Shown: positions 7,535 through 14,216 of the stretch, in pieces
Numbering within the stretch: the first letter of the stretch is position 1
How the letters are laid out: every line of letters starts with the position of its first letter
The notes under the pieces: model-generated
Database searches by the model: none
Told to the model about the DNA's origin: nothing
The model's input: the letters and a program-made list of their open reading frames with translations, nothing else
Assembly: GCA_963923035.1 (NCBI GenBank)
Contig: CAWUKT010000114.1
Span: 1-18,237 of the forward strand
Direction of reading: 5' to 3'
DNA: 18,237 nt
From: CAWUKT01 sp963923035
GTDB lineage: Bacteria > Bacteroidota > Bacteroidia > J057 > JADKCL01
Program-made: the position numbers and the translations under genes

Positions 7535-9142
7535 TTACTTCTCGAGTACCTTCGGAGCTGCTGCCAGAATCTCCTGGCTGCAATTCGCGCGGTAAGCGGC
7601 GAAGTTGTCATTGAAGAGGCCGGCGAGGTGGTTGGCCTTCTCATCATAAGCTGCTTTGTCGGTCCAGGTATTCCGCGGGTTGAGGACTTCATCGGGAACA
7701 TTCGGGACTTCCGTCGGCATAGACAATCCAAAAATGGGATCGGTTTGGTAATCCACGTTGTCCAGGTCGCCTTTCAGAGCGGCAGTGACCATGGCCCGCG
7801 TGTAGCGGAGCTTGATCCGGGAACCGACCCCGTAAGGGCCACCCGACCAACCCGTGTTGATCAGCCAGACATTTACATCGTCTTTTTTCATTTTCTCACC
7901 CAACATATCGGCATACTGGGTGGGATGAAGCGGAAGGAAAGGAGCGCCAAAGCAAGCGGAGAATGCAGCGACGGGCTCGTTGATTCCAGCTTCGGTACCG
8001 GCAACCTTGGCAGTGTAACCAGAGATGAACTGGTACATGGCCTGGCCGGGGGACAGACGGGAAATGGGAGGCAGTACCCCAAATGCATCGCAGGTCAGGA
8101 AGAAAATATTCTTCGGAATCCCGCCCGTGGAAGGCGTGCGGGCGCCATCAATGTGGTAGATGGGATAGGCCACCCGGGTATTCTGGGTGATGCTGGTATC
8201 GTGAAAATCAACCGTCCGGGTGCCATCGATGAAGGTGACGTTCTCGATGAGGGCGCCGAACTTGATGGCGTTCCAGATTTGAGGCTCGCTCTTTTCGCTG
8301 AGGTCGATGCACTTCGCGTAGCAACCGCCTTCAAAGTTGAACACACCTTCGTTGGTCCAGCCGTGCTCGTCGTCGCCAACGAGTTCCCGGTTTTCATCGG
8401 CGGAGAGGGTGGTTTTACCCGTACCCGACAACCCGAAGAAAACTGCGGTGTCGCCGTCGTGTCCGACGTTGGAGGAACAGTGCATGGACAAGATGCCCTG
8501 GCGCGGCAGGGTATAGTTGAGGACGGTAAAGATGCCCTTCTTCATCTCGCCCGTATAGGCTGAGCCACCGATGAGGATGGTCTGCTCGGTGAAGTTGACG
8601 ATGCTAAAGTTGTGCTGGCGGGTGCCATCCACGGCGGGATCGGCGTAGAAACCGGGGGCACAGAGGATGGTCCAATCGGGGGTGAAGGCTTCGATCTCTT
8701 CGACTGTAGGCCGGATGAACATGTTGTAGATGAACATGTTCTGCCAGGGGTTCTCGTTGATGACGCGGACCCCAATGCGGTAGGCTGGGTCGGCGCCCGC
8801 GAAGGCATCCCGGGCCCAAAGTTCTTTGCCTTGCAAGTAGGCAAGGATTTTGGTCTTGAGGCCTTGGTAGTGCTCGTTGGAGATAGGTTGGTTGATCTCT
8901 CCCCACCAGACGGTGTCGCGGGTGAGATCGTCTTCAACGACAAACTTGTCTTTGGGGGAGCGGCCGGTGAATTCACCGGTGCTGACCACAAGTCCTCCTG
9001 AATCTGCGAGTTGTCCTTCGCCTCGCTCGATCGCTTGCTCGTAAAGTTTCGCAGGGGGCTGATTCCAGTGGACCTGCTGGGCATTTCGAACCCCAATCGC
9101 GTCAAGGCCGTGGACTTTGGATTTGATTCCCAACTCGTTCAT
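7535..9142 (-). CDS. pckA: Phosphoenolpyruvate carboxykinase (ATP)
   Basis: Catalyses oxaloacetate + ATP to phosphoenolpyruvate + CO2 + ADP, the entry step of gluconeogenesis, in the cytoplasm. At 535 residues it has the normal length of the ATP-dependent family. Visible motifs are the substrate-binding GRSPKDKF near residues 60-67, the P-loop GLSGTGKTTLSADE near 237-250, the metal/nucleotide motif GDDEHGW shortly after, and the C-terminal NTGWSGGPYGVGSRIKL and RYTRAM segments. The ATG at 9142 gives the usual N-terminus, with no signal peptide. It is a single-gene unit: a Bacteroidota-type promoter lies about 65 bp upstream and a strong terminator follows. No truncation or altered catalytic motif was seen. 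Confidence 0.98.
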   Translation of the reverse strand: MNELGIKSKVHGLDAIGVRNAQQVHWNQPPAKLYEQAIERGEGQLADSGGLVVSTGEFTGRSPKDKFVVEDDLTRDTVWWGEINQPISNEHYQGLKTKILAYLQGKELWARDAFAGADPAYRIGVRVINENPWQNMFIYNMFIRPTVEEIEAFTPDWTILCAPGFYADPAVDGTRQHNFSIVNFTEQTILIGGSAYTGEMKKGIFTVLNYTLPRQGILSMHCSSNVGHDGDTAVFFGLSGTGKTTLSADENRELVGDDEHGWTNEGVFNFEGGCYAKCIDLSEKSEPQIWNAIKFGALIENVTFIDGTRTVDFHDTSITQNTRVAYPIYHIDGARTPSTGGIPKNIFFLTCDAFGVLPPISRLSPGQAMYQFISGYTAKVAGTEAGINEPVAAFSACFGAPFLPLHPTQYADMLGEKMKKDDVNVWLINTGWSGGPYGVGSRIKLRYTRAMVTAALKGDLDNVDYQTDPIFGLSMPTEVPNVPDEVLNPRNTWTDKAAYDEKANHLAGLFNDNFAAYRANCSQEILAAAPKVLEK

Positions 9143-9207
9143 AAAAGATATGTTGTTGAATGAAAAAAATTATGAGGCATGCCAGTTGCCCCTCGTTCTT
9201 ATGGAAA

Positions 9208-9237
9208 CAAAATTAGGGATTTATGCGGCAATCTCAA
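9208..9237 (-). promoter_or_regulatory. Bacteroidota-type promoter of pckA
   Basis: On the minus strand TTG (9237-9235), a 19-nt spacer and TAATTTTG (9215-9208) fit the Bacteroidota sigma-factor consensus TTTG / N19-21 / TAnnTTTG. This predicts a transcript start near 9200 and a leader of about 60 nt before the pckA ATG. Confidence 0.6.
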
Positions 9238-9330
9238 TTCAATATCCGGCAATCTCAGCTCAAGATTGGATGACTTTTGTAAGGATTTGGGGCTGGGGCG
9301 GGTAAAAATGTACTGTATTGCCCTTCAAAC

Positions 9331-9338
9331 TACTTTTG
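9331..9338 (+). promoter_or_regulatory. Possible -7 element of the rsmE promoter
   Basis: TACTTTTG is an exact TAnnTTTG match about 105 bp before the rsmE ATG, but no TTG is found at the expected -33 spacing. If used, transcription would begin near 9345, inside the pyrimidine-rich leader. Confidence 0.35.
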
Positions 9339-9442
9339 TCCATTTCTTTTTCCCCTCCTTTGCCCGCTTCCTGTTGTCCATCTTCCTCCTCACCACCCAT
9401 TTCTTTCCTAACTTTGCCCTCCTTTCATTAACCATTATTGCC

Positions 9443-10150
9443 ATGACTCCATTTGTCTTTTCTGAAATTCAGGGTCGTACCGCCTACCTGCGGGGGGACG
9501 AGGCCAAACATTGCCAGAAGGTGATGCGGAAGCGGAAGGGGGAGGATGTGATCGGGATCGACGGGAAGGGATGGATGTACCGGGCCATGATCGTGGGGCA
9601 GGGAAAAGGGGAGGTGGAATTGGAAATCCTGGATCGGGAGGAGCATTGGGGGGAAAAGAAGCAGCAGATTCAATTGTTGGTGTCTCCGCTTCACAAGCCG
9701 GATCGGTTTGAATGGCTGGTGGAGAAGGCGGTGGAGCTGGGGGTGAATTCGATCGTGCCATACGTCGGGAAGCATACGGTGAAGACCGGGGTCCGGATTG
9801 ATCGGCTGGAACGGATTGCGATGGCGGCGCTGAAGCAGTCTATGCGGAGTCGTTTGCCGGAGATTGGGTTGCCAGTAGCTTTCGAAGATGCGGTGGAGGA
9901 AGTCAATGGTGATATTCGTTTGGTGGGACATGGACCCAGTGGCCTCCCCATGGCCGCTCAGATGGGCAGGCTGGGCACGGCGGAGTCTTGTACGATCTTA
10001 GTAGGCCCGGAGGGAGATTTTGCCGAGGAGGAGCTGAAAATGGCTCTGGTGGCAGGTTTCGAGCCTGTGCAGCTGGGGGAAAACCGGTTGCGGTCGGAAA
10101 CGGCGGCGGTTCACCTGCTGGGGCTGGTGAAATTTGCGATGGGTTATTGA
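9443..10150 (+). CDS. rsmE: 16S rRNA (uracil-1498-N3)-methyltransferase RsmE
   Basis: Methylates N3 of U1498 in 16S rRNA using S-adenosylmethionine; cytoplasmic, SPOUT (knotted) superfamily. 235 residues, normal for the family. Residues 1-70 are the small N-terminal PUA-like RNA-binding part (FSEIQGRTAYLRGDEAKHC, then the Gly-rich DVIGIDGKG). The C-terminal SPOUT domain shows LLVSPLHKPDRFEWLVEKAV, ELGVNSIVPY, the SAM-loop LVGPEGDFAEEEL and the knot motif LGENRLRSETAAVH. The ATG at 9443 fits the family N-terminus (MTPFVFSE). The frame stays open back to 9179, but that extension encodes an unlikely Phe/Leu-rich stretch. The gene is divergent from pckA and strikingly G-rich on its coding strand. 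It ends 163 bp before a strong terminator. Confidence 0.95.
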   Translation: MTPFVFSEIQGRTAYLRGDEAKHCQKVMRKRKGEDVIGIDGKGWMYRAMIVGQGKGEVELEILDREEHWGEKKQQIQLLVSPLHKPDRFEWLVEKAVELGVNSIVPYVGKHTVKTGVRIDRLERIAMAALKQSMRSRLPEIGLPVAFEDAVEEVNGDIRLVGHGPSGLPMAAQMGRLGTAESCTILVGPEGDFAEEELKMALVAGFEPVQLGENRLRSETAAVHLLGLVKFAMGY

Positions 10151-10227
10151 TGGGGCAAAGCTATGGATTCATGGGGGGAGCGGAGAAGCTGATCGAGTTT
10201 GGGGAACGATGGGGGAGGGGAGGCGTA

Positions 10228-10302
10228 ATGAAGAATGTAGGTTGTGATAATCCTACGACGAGTAAAAAAGAGCATAAGAGAGTTTTCCATAGTTTGGTTT
10301 AG
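10228..10302 (+). CDS. Possible 24-residue peptide or leader frame (doubtful)
   Basis: A short frame beginning ATGAAGAATGTAGG is preceded by GGGAGGGGAGGCG, a good ribosome-binding-like stretch, and ends 11 bp before the terminator stem. The peptide is basic and hydrophilic (MKNVGCDNPTTSKKEHKR followed by VFHSLV). Nothing is recognised. A hairpin (10237-10241 with 10252-10256) overlaps its start. It could simply be the 3' untranslated part of the rsmE transcript. Confidence 0.15.
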   Translation: MKNVGCDNPTTSKKEHKRVFHSLV

Positions 10303-10313
10303 TTGGTTTCACA

Positions 10314-10342
10314 GCCCCGGCGATGTCCGGGGCTTTTTTTTT
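10314..10342 (+). terminator. Rho-independent terminator downstream of rsmE
   Basis: GCCCCGG (10314-10320), a 6-nt loop CGATGT and CCGGGGC (10327-10333) are followed by nine T residues. It is a textbook intrinsic terminator for rightward transcription, 163 bp beyond the rsmE stop. Confidence 0.9.
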
Positions 10343-10377
10343 GTGCGGGGGATTTTCAACCGGTTTGGAGTGGGTAC

Positions 10378-10690
10378 AAACCAGATAAGCTCCATGAAAC
10401 CTCTGAAGAGGCTTCATGGAGAGTTAATGTCTTTTGTCGGGAAGCAGAAAGGTATCCCGTGCAAATGTTGGTTTACCTGGTACTGGCGGTTATATGCCGC
10501 CTGCTAAAAATTCTTTGTGGCGGTTTTTTCCGCCTTAGTTGGTTTATACTACTGGGGGTGAGCGTCTAAGTTGGGTTTTGTCGCCAGGGCTGGCCTGCCA
10601 ATCCTAACCATGCGATTAATGTCAGATGTCAGTGAAAGAACCCCCAAAATTGCTTGGCGCGCGGGTAAGTGGGACCCCGGGCACCAAGCA
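10378..10690. ncRNA. Candidate structured RNA region (unrecognised)
   Basis: Several complementary segments fall close together. 10390-10398 pairs with 10413-10421 (9 bp), enclosing CCTC/GAGG around TGAA with a single A-C mismatch. 10438-10442 pairs with 10455-10459. AAACCA at 10379-10384 pairs with TGGTTT at 10469-10474 and would close these two into a junction. GGCGG/CCGCC occurs twice (10485-10501 and 10519-10534). GGGGGT (10554-10559) pairs with ACCCCC (10640-10645), with nested TTGG/CCAA and GCCA/TGGC. TGCTTGG (10651-10657) pairs with CCAAGCA (10684-10690). I do not recognise RNase P, tmRNA, SRP or 6S signatures, and the strand is uncertain. Helices of this size also arise by chance. Confidence 0.25.
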
Positions 10691-11169
10691 TAGCTCATTG
10701 GTTGTTGGAAAAAATTTGGTTGTGTTGGATTGGATGTATAGCAAATGTAAAAGGGGGCAAGAGGGGAAAAAATTCAGTTTTCGCCGAAACTTAGGAACAA
10801 TCCACTACTTTTAATTTCATTTTAATCTGAAAATCAGTACATTAGGTGAATAATTATATGCTTAGAAACTGCTCTTTTTGGGGGCTGTATTTTTTTGAGA
10901 ATTGACTTGGTTGGGAGGTTGTTTTTCGAATTTATTGCCATAACAAGCAAAAAAATTACATGATCCTTGTAAGAATTTTGTAACAATTGTAGGCTTTTTC
11001 ATTCACCTCAAAACTCGCTAAAAACCAGACAACTAAACCCCTCTTTATATATGGTTTGTTTCCCTTTTGACGCTCCTTAATCGGTGCAGGTGTGATTTTT
11101 TATTAGGAAATAGGGGAAATATTTTACGATATTTGCCTTGGGTTTTGTTGAATTAAAAGCCGGTAAACG

Positions 11170-11487
11170 ATGATTTTTAAAGCTCTGATTGTAGCAGCTT
11201 CGATGCTGTCCATGGGCCACGCGGCCCCCGAATTTCACACTGCAAAGACCGTTGAGCTCCAGGTAATGGAAGCTCCGGCACTCACTCAAAAGGCTTCGAT
11301 TTCTTCGTCGATTCTTACAGAGTTGATCGAGGTGCATGCCACGGAAGCATACAATCTAACGATTGAAGAGTCCTGGCAAGCTTACAACCGAGATGAATTA
11401 AAATTCGTAGAATTGGTTGCGAATAAGCGCTATTCGATGGAGTATGATGGGATTCTTGAGATCGCCATCATCGATAGCGAGATCTAA
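11170..11487 (+). CDS. Small secreted or periplasmic protein of unknown function
   Basis: 105 residues, not recognised. Residues 1-18 (MIFKALIVAASMLSMGHA) look like a Sec signal peptide with an A-x-A-like cleavage site, leaving a mature part of about 87 residues. The mature part has no Cys, is Glu-rich in its second half (IEVHATEAYNLTIEESWQAY, FVELVANKRYSMEYDGI) and probably mixes a helix with a few strands. No lipobox or T9SS sorting domain is seen, so a periplasmic location is most likely. It stands alone, between a long A+T-rich upstream region and its own strong terminator, which supports it being a real expressed gene. It could be a lineage-specific protein. Confidence 0.7.
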   Translation: MIFKALIVAASMLSMGHAAPEFHTAKTVELQVMEAPALTQKASISSSILTELIEVHATEAYNLTIEESWQAYNRDELKFVELVANKRYSMEYDGILEIAIIDSEI

Positions 11488-11509
11488 ATAGATTGCAACT
11501 ACGAATGTA

Positions 11510-11542
11510 AACGAGAAGTCCATCATTGGACTTCTCGTTTTT
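11510..11542 (+). terminator. Strong terminator of the small secreted gene
   Basis: AACGAGAAGTCCA (11510-11522) and TGGACTTCTCGTT (11527-11539) form a perfect 13-bp stem around a TCAT loop, and the T run continues to 11542. It starts 23 bp past the stop codon. Confidence 0.9.
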
Positions 11543-11567
11543 AGTTGGTACAGGTTTGGGAAATCAG

Positions 11568-11598
11568 GAAAAGAAAAAGGGCCTTGAACAAGGCCCTT
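11568..11598 (-). terminator. Terminator of the helical-repeat protein gene
   Basis: AAGGGCCTT (11577-11585) and AAGGCCCTT (11590-11598) form a perfect 9-bp stem with a 4-nt loop. Read leftward the tail is TTTTCTTTTCC. It lies 22 bp past the stop of the leftward gene and faces the terminator of the converging secreted gene. Confidence 0.85.
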
Positions 11599-11620
11599 GG
11601 GAAGATTTTTGAAGCTAAAT

Positions 11621-13147
11621 CTATGACTGTTTTATCTTCTCGATTTGATCAAGGAGAATGATGTCCGAAATAGTTTGCCCGGTCAGTTTTCCTTGAATCC
11701 AGCGTGATGCATCCAGAAGATTGAGTGCTTTCTTTTCAAATGGATCTTGAAGTACCTGGTCGAGTGACTTTCCGAATTCGCTTAAGATCTCGTTTTTGTC
11801 TTCGTCAGGGTGGATATTGTTCAGTGCCCTGAGGTACTTCAAAATAGTCTTCTCAAACTTAAAGAGCCGCTCTCGGTTGGCAATGAATCTATACACGGAC
11901 TTCATGTTGTAGTCCAGCAAGTCCTTGTTACCCAATTCATAATGGACCAGAAGATTCAGCACCCGGGCCATGCATTGAATGTCCATTCTAAGCTCGGTCT
12001 TGGGCTCATTAAGAATCTTATTGATCCATGAGACGGCCTCTTGGGACCTCCCAGAGAAGAAGTAGAAGTAGGATACAAAGTAATATAGCATCAACTCATT
12101 GGCCTTCATCAGCTTTGGTTGATAAATAGGGAGCTGCTTTTCTAGTTCCTTTATTGCCTTGATGCCTTCCAGAATATCTGCATTTTCAATGCAGGCACCG
12201 ATTTTAAAGATGTAATAATCTTCAAATACCCGGATTTTCTCTTGTTCATTGAAGGCCTTAGCCTCTTTTAGCTTTCGAAGGATATCCAGTGCTTCTTCTG
12301 TGTTTCCGATTTGGTACAGGATGATACCATAATTCCGAAGTGCTGAGAAATAGCTGTCGTTTTTCTCTTTGAGGATATGGGGGTGGTTCTCGTAAGTCTG
12401 GATCAACTCCTGGCTAATTTCAAGGCATTTCTTAAAATTATGTTGATAGCGATAACTGATGTTGAGAATTCCCAATCGAATGATCTCAGCTCTGGTAGAC
12501 AAAGCATTCTCTTTCTTCAGTACGGGATCGAGTAGAATGGTCTTTATCGCTTGAGCGTCTTCTTCATTTCGAGCTGATATGGAGCGCTTAGAGATTTTAT
12601 ACGCTTCATCATACAAATGGAGATATTGCAAGACATTGGTCTGTTGATCCAATGTTTTAAGCTCATAGGCTTGAATTTCCCCGATAAAGGCGTGGTACTC
12701 TTTTACCTTTCTGGTTTTATCCAAAATCATCCGCTCATGCCCCAGCAGCTCCAGCATCTCCCCAAATCGTTCCTGACGGGCAGCAATGTGCTTGGCCTTT
12801 TTTAGGAGCTTTTCCGCCTGATCAAACAGGTTCTTCCCAATCAGAATCTCAATTTTGTGGATCAGGGAGGTCAGATCAGCATGCGGGTCGGATTGGAAAA
12901 TATCAAGGGTGCGAAGGATATAGTTGTAGAGGTAATTCTTAGCGACCGAGAATTGCTTCGTGAAGCGCTCACCTTTGAACTGCTTCAGCAGTTTTTTCTC
13001 GTCATAGGCATCCTGCTTATCAATTGCATCAAACAATTGAATGTACTTTTTATCGCCTTCTTGCAACCGAGCAAACAGCTTGAAGTTGCGTCGATCCCCC
13101 TTGCTGAGGGCCTTGATTAACCTAAATAGGAAGTCTGAGCTCCGCAT
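11621..13147 (-). CDS. Cytoplasmic alpha-helical (TPR-like) protein, conserved Bacteroidota family, function unknown
   Basis: 508 residues with no signal peptide or membrane segment. The N-terminus (SSDFLFRLIKALSKGDRRNF, then GDKKYIQLFDAIDKQDAYDE) resembles a family of ~500-residue Bacteroidota hypothetical proteins that I recall but cannot assign a role. From about residue 90 it is almost wholly helical with TPR-like pairs, e.g. LFDQAEKLLKKAKHIAARQE, GNTEEALDILRKLKEA and GRSQEAVSWINKILNEP. Helical-repeat proteins usually act as scaffolds, so a protein-protein role is a plausible but unproven inference. It is very Lys/Glu/Ile-rich, and its DNA is more A+T-rich than the flanking operon and pckA. 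It is a single-gene unit with a good terminator. I found no exact promoter match upstream (CAAAGGATA on the plus strand near 13387 is one base too long). Confidence 0.8.
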   Translation of the reverse strand: MRSSDFLFRLIKALSKGDRRNFKLFARLQEGDKKYIQLFDAIDKQDAYDEKKLLKQFKGERFTKQFSVAKNYLYNYILRTLDIFQSDPHADLTSLIHKIEILIGKNLFDQAEKLLKKAKHIAARQERFGEMLELLGHERMILDKTRKVKEYHAFIGEIQAYELKTLDQQTNVLQYLHLYDEAYKISKRSISARNEEDAQAIKTILLDPVLKKENALSTRAEIIRLGILNISYRYQHNFKKCLEISQELIQTYENHPHILKEKNDSYFSALRNYGIILYQIGNTEEALDILRKLKEAKAFNEQEKIRVFEDYYIFKIGACIENADILEGIKAIKELEKQLPIYQPKLMKANELMLYYFVSYFYFFSGRSQEAVSWINKILNEPKTELRMDIQCMARVLNLLVHYELGNKDLLDYNMKSVYRFIANRERLFKFEKTILKYLRALNNIHPDEDKNEILSEFGKSLDQVLQDPFEKKALNLLDASRWIQGKLTGQTISDIILLDQIEKIKQS

Positions 13148-13550
13148 GTGTGCTGCTAAGAATGAAATTTTTTCCTCACTGATCTGTTCAACTAAACTAG
13201 AACATTCGGATGACTTAATCCAGTTTTTATTTCCACCGATCCCTACATCGACTCCTTATCTTGCTAAGAATGCAGATTTTTTAACTTTTATTTTCCCGGC
13301 CCAACCTTCATTTTTAGTTACAGGAAAGCAATTTCCTTTTGCATTTGAGTTTTGAGGAGTGTTTTGTTCGGTGAAATCGTTCTTTCAAAGGATAAATGGT
13401 AACTGACACACACATTGAGAAACTGACCGGCACCACTCCTCCTGTCATACACAATCGCCACGCGATTCCTTCATGACCACTGACCATTGCTGACTATTTT
13501 TCTCGGTCATGAAGCCACAAGAAGTTTGTTTTTTTACGTTCGTTAGTTTG

Positions 13551-13585
13551 CAGAAGGAAGCCCTCCAATGGAGGGTTTTCTTCTG
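13551..13585. repeat. Imperfect inverted repeat (long hairpin)
   Basis: CAGAA (13551-13555) pairs with TTCTG (13581-13585), and CCCTCC (13561-13566) pairs with GGAGGG (13570-13575) across an AAT spacer; most of the bases between also pair. On the plus strand the inner stem is followed by TTTTCTT. It lies just beyond the ndk terminator, and no rightward gene precedes it. Confidence 0.5.
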
Positions 13586-13587
13586 AA

Positions 13588-13623
13588 CAACAAAAAAAAT
13601 GCCACCCCCAGACGAGAGTGGCA
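13588..13623 (-). terminator. Terminator of ndk
   Basis: TGCCAC (13600-13605) and GTGGCA (13618-13623) form a 6-bp stem. Read leftward it is followed by ATTTTTTTTGTTG. It starts 24 bp past the ndk stop. Confidence 0.8.
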
Positions 13624-13646
13624 ACGTTTCCTGTTGATTGGCAGGT

Positions 13647-14066
13647 CTAAAATATTTCCAATTCGGAAAAGAAGAACTTCCCTTCCCGAACAGCGTTCTC
13701 ATCGGAGTCAGCACCGTGAATCGCATTGGCATCAATGCTCTTGGCGAAACGGGCCCGCACAGTCCCTTCGGCAGCTTCAGCCGGATTGGTCGCCCCAATC
13801 AAGGTCCGGAAGTCTGCTACCGCATTCTCCTTTTTCAGGATCATCGGAATGCAAGGTCCGCTGGTCATAAAAGAAACCAGGTCCTTAAAGAAAGGACGCT
13901 CCCGGTGAATGGCATAAAAATCACCAGCCGATCCTTCCGACAGGTGCAGCATCTTCATCGCTTTGATGTGGAAGCCCGCTTCCAGAATCTGATCGACGAT
14001 TTTACCAATGTGACCATTGCGGACCGCGTCCGGCTTGATGATCGTAAAAGTGAGATTTCCGCTCAT
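13647..14066 (-). CDS. ndk: Nucleoside-diphosphate kinase
   Basis: Transfers the gamma-phosphate of ATP to other nucleoside diphosphates through a phosphohistidine intermediate; cytoplasmic. 139 residues, the usual length. Visible motifs are the N-terminal strand TFTIIKPDAV with Lys11, HRERPFF (residues 54-60), GTVRARFA with Arg103/105, and the active-site NAIHGADS with His117. All residues expected for catalysis are present. Start ATG at 14066 is preceded by a well-matched promoter about 30 bp upstream, and a terminator follows, so it forms its own transcription unit. Confidence 0.98.
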   Translation of the reverse strand: MSGNLTFTIIKPDAVRNGHIGKIVDQILEAGFHIKAMKMLHLSEGSAGDFYAIHRERPFFKDLVSFMTSGPCIPMILKKENAVADFRTLIGATNPAEAAEGTVRARFAKSIDANAIHGADSDENAVREGKFFFSELEIF

Positions 14067-14096
14067 TTTTGTATGCTAATAAATAATGTTCGGCCG

Positions 14097-14126
14097 CAAA
14101 AATAGTCCAGGGGCGGGTCTGGGACA
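14097..14126 (-). promoter_or_regulatory. Bacteroidota-type promoter of ndk
   Basis: On the minus strand TTG (14126-14124), a 19-nt spacer and TATTTTTG (14104-14097) fit TTG-N19-TAnnTTTG exactly, the same spacing as the pckA promoter. It implies a leader of about 25 nt. Confidence 0.65.
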
Positions 14127-14156
14127 AGTTAAATATCTGTTAAGGAATCAAGGCAA

Positions 14157-14194
14157 ATGAAAAAAGTAGGGCCATCCGGAGACGACCCTACTTT
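14157..14194 (-). terminator. Terminator of the giant repeat protein gene
   Basis: AAAGTAGGG (14163-14171) and CCCTACTTT (14186-14194) form a 9-bp stem with a 14-nt loop. Read leftward the T run continues as TTTTTTCATT. It starts 22 bp past the stop codon at 14217. Confidence 0.8.
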
Positions 14195-14216
14195 ACATCC
14201 TTGGAAGCGAGGCAAT

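Larger units (their letters stand above)
10151..11169. other. Long non-coding gap with terminator and clustered hairpins
   Basis: About 1 kb without a convincing gene. 10151-10313 contains only a 24-codon frame. 10314-10342 is a terminator. 10378-10690 is rich in inverted repeats that could form a folded RNA. 10691-11169 becomes progressively A+T-rich and probably includes the promoter and leader of the small secreted gene at 11170; I found no exact TTG-N19-TAnnTTTG there (TATGGTTTG near 11050 has one extra spacer base). Frames at 10303-10569 and 10626-10814 have no recognisable protein character. Confidence 0.6.
13148..13646. other. Non-coding gap upstream of the helical-repeat gene and downstream of ndk
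   Basis: About 500 bp with no convincing gene; a leftward frame reaching 13445 is a shadow of ndk. It contains an 11-bp direct repeat TGCTAAGAATG (13154-13164 and 13262-13272), each copy followed by an A/T run. It also has a 10-bp inverted repeat (13469-13478 with 13505-13514), a long imperfect hairpin (13551-13585) and the ndk terminator. The leader and promoter of the helical-repeat gene should lie in 13148-13440. Confidence 0.6.

Noticed and set aside
7508..8563. Plus-strand frame of 351 codons opposite pckA
   Set aside because: Antisense shadow of a strongly conserved gene, no motifs, no start signal.
10303..10569. 88-codon frame with a hydrophobic end
   Set aside because: It spans the rsmE terminator stem and T run, and its composition follows the T-rich hairpins; no recognisable family.
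10343..10700. Known housekeeping RNA (RNase P, tmRNA, SRP or 6S)
   Set aside because: I looked for the conserved cores of these RNAs on both strands and saw none.
13445..13798. Minus-strand frame of 117 codons
   Set aside because: It overlaps the end of ndk in another frame and runs through the ndk terminator.
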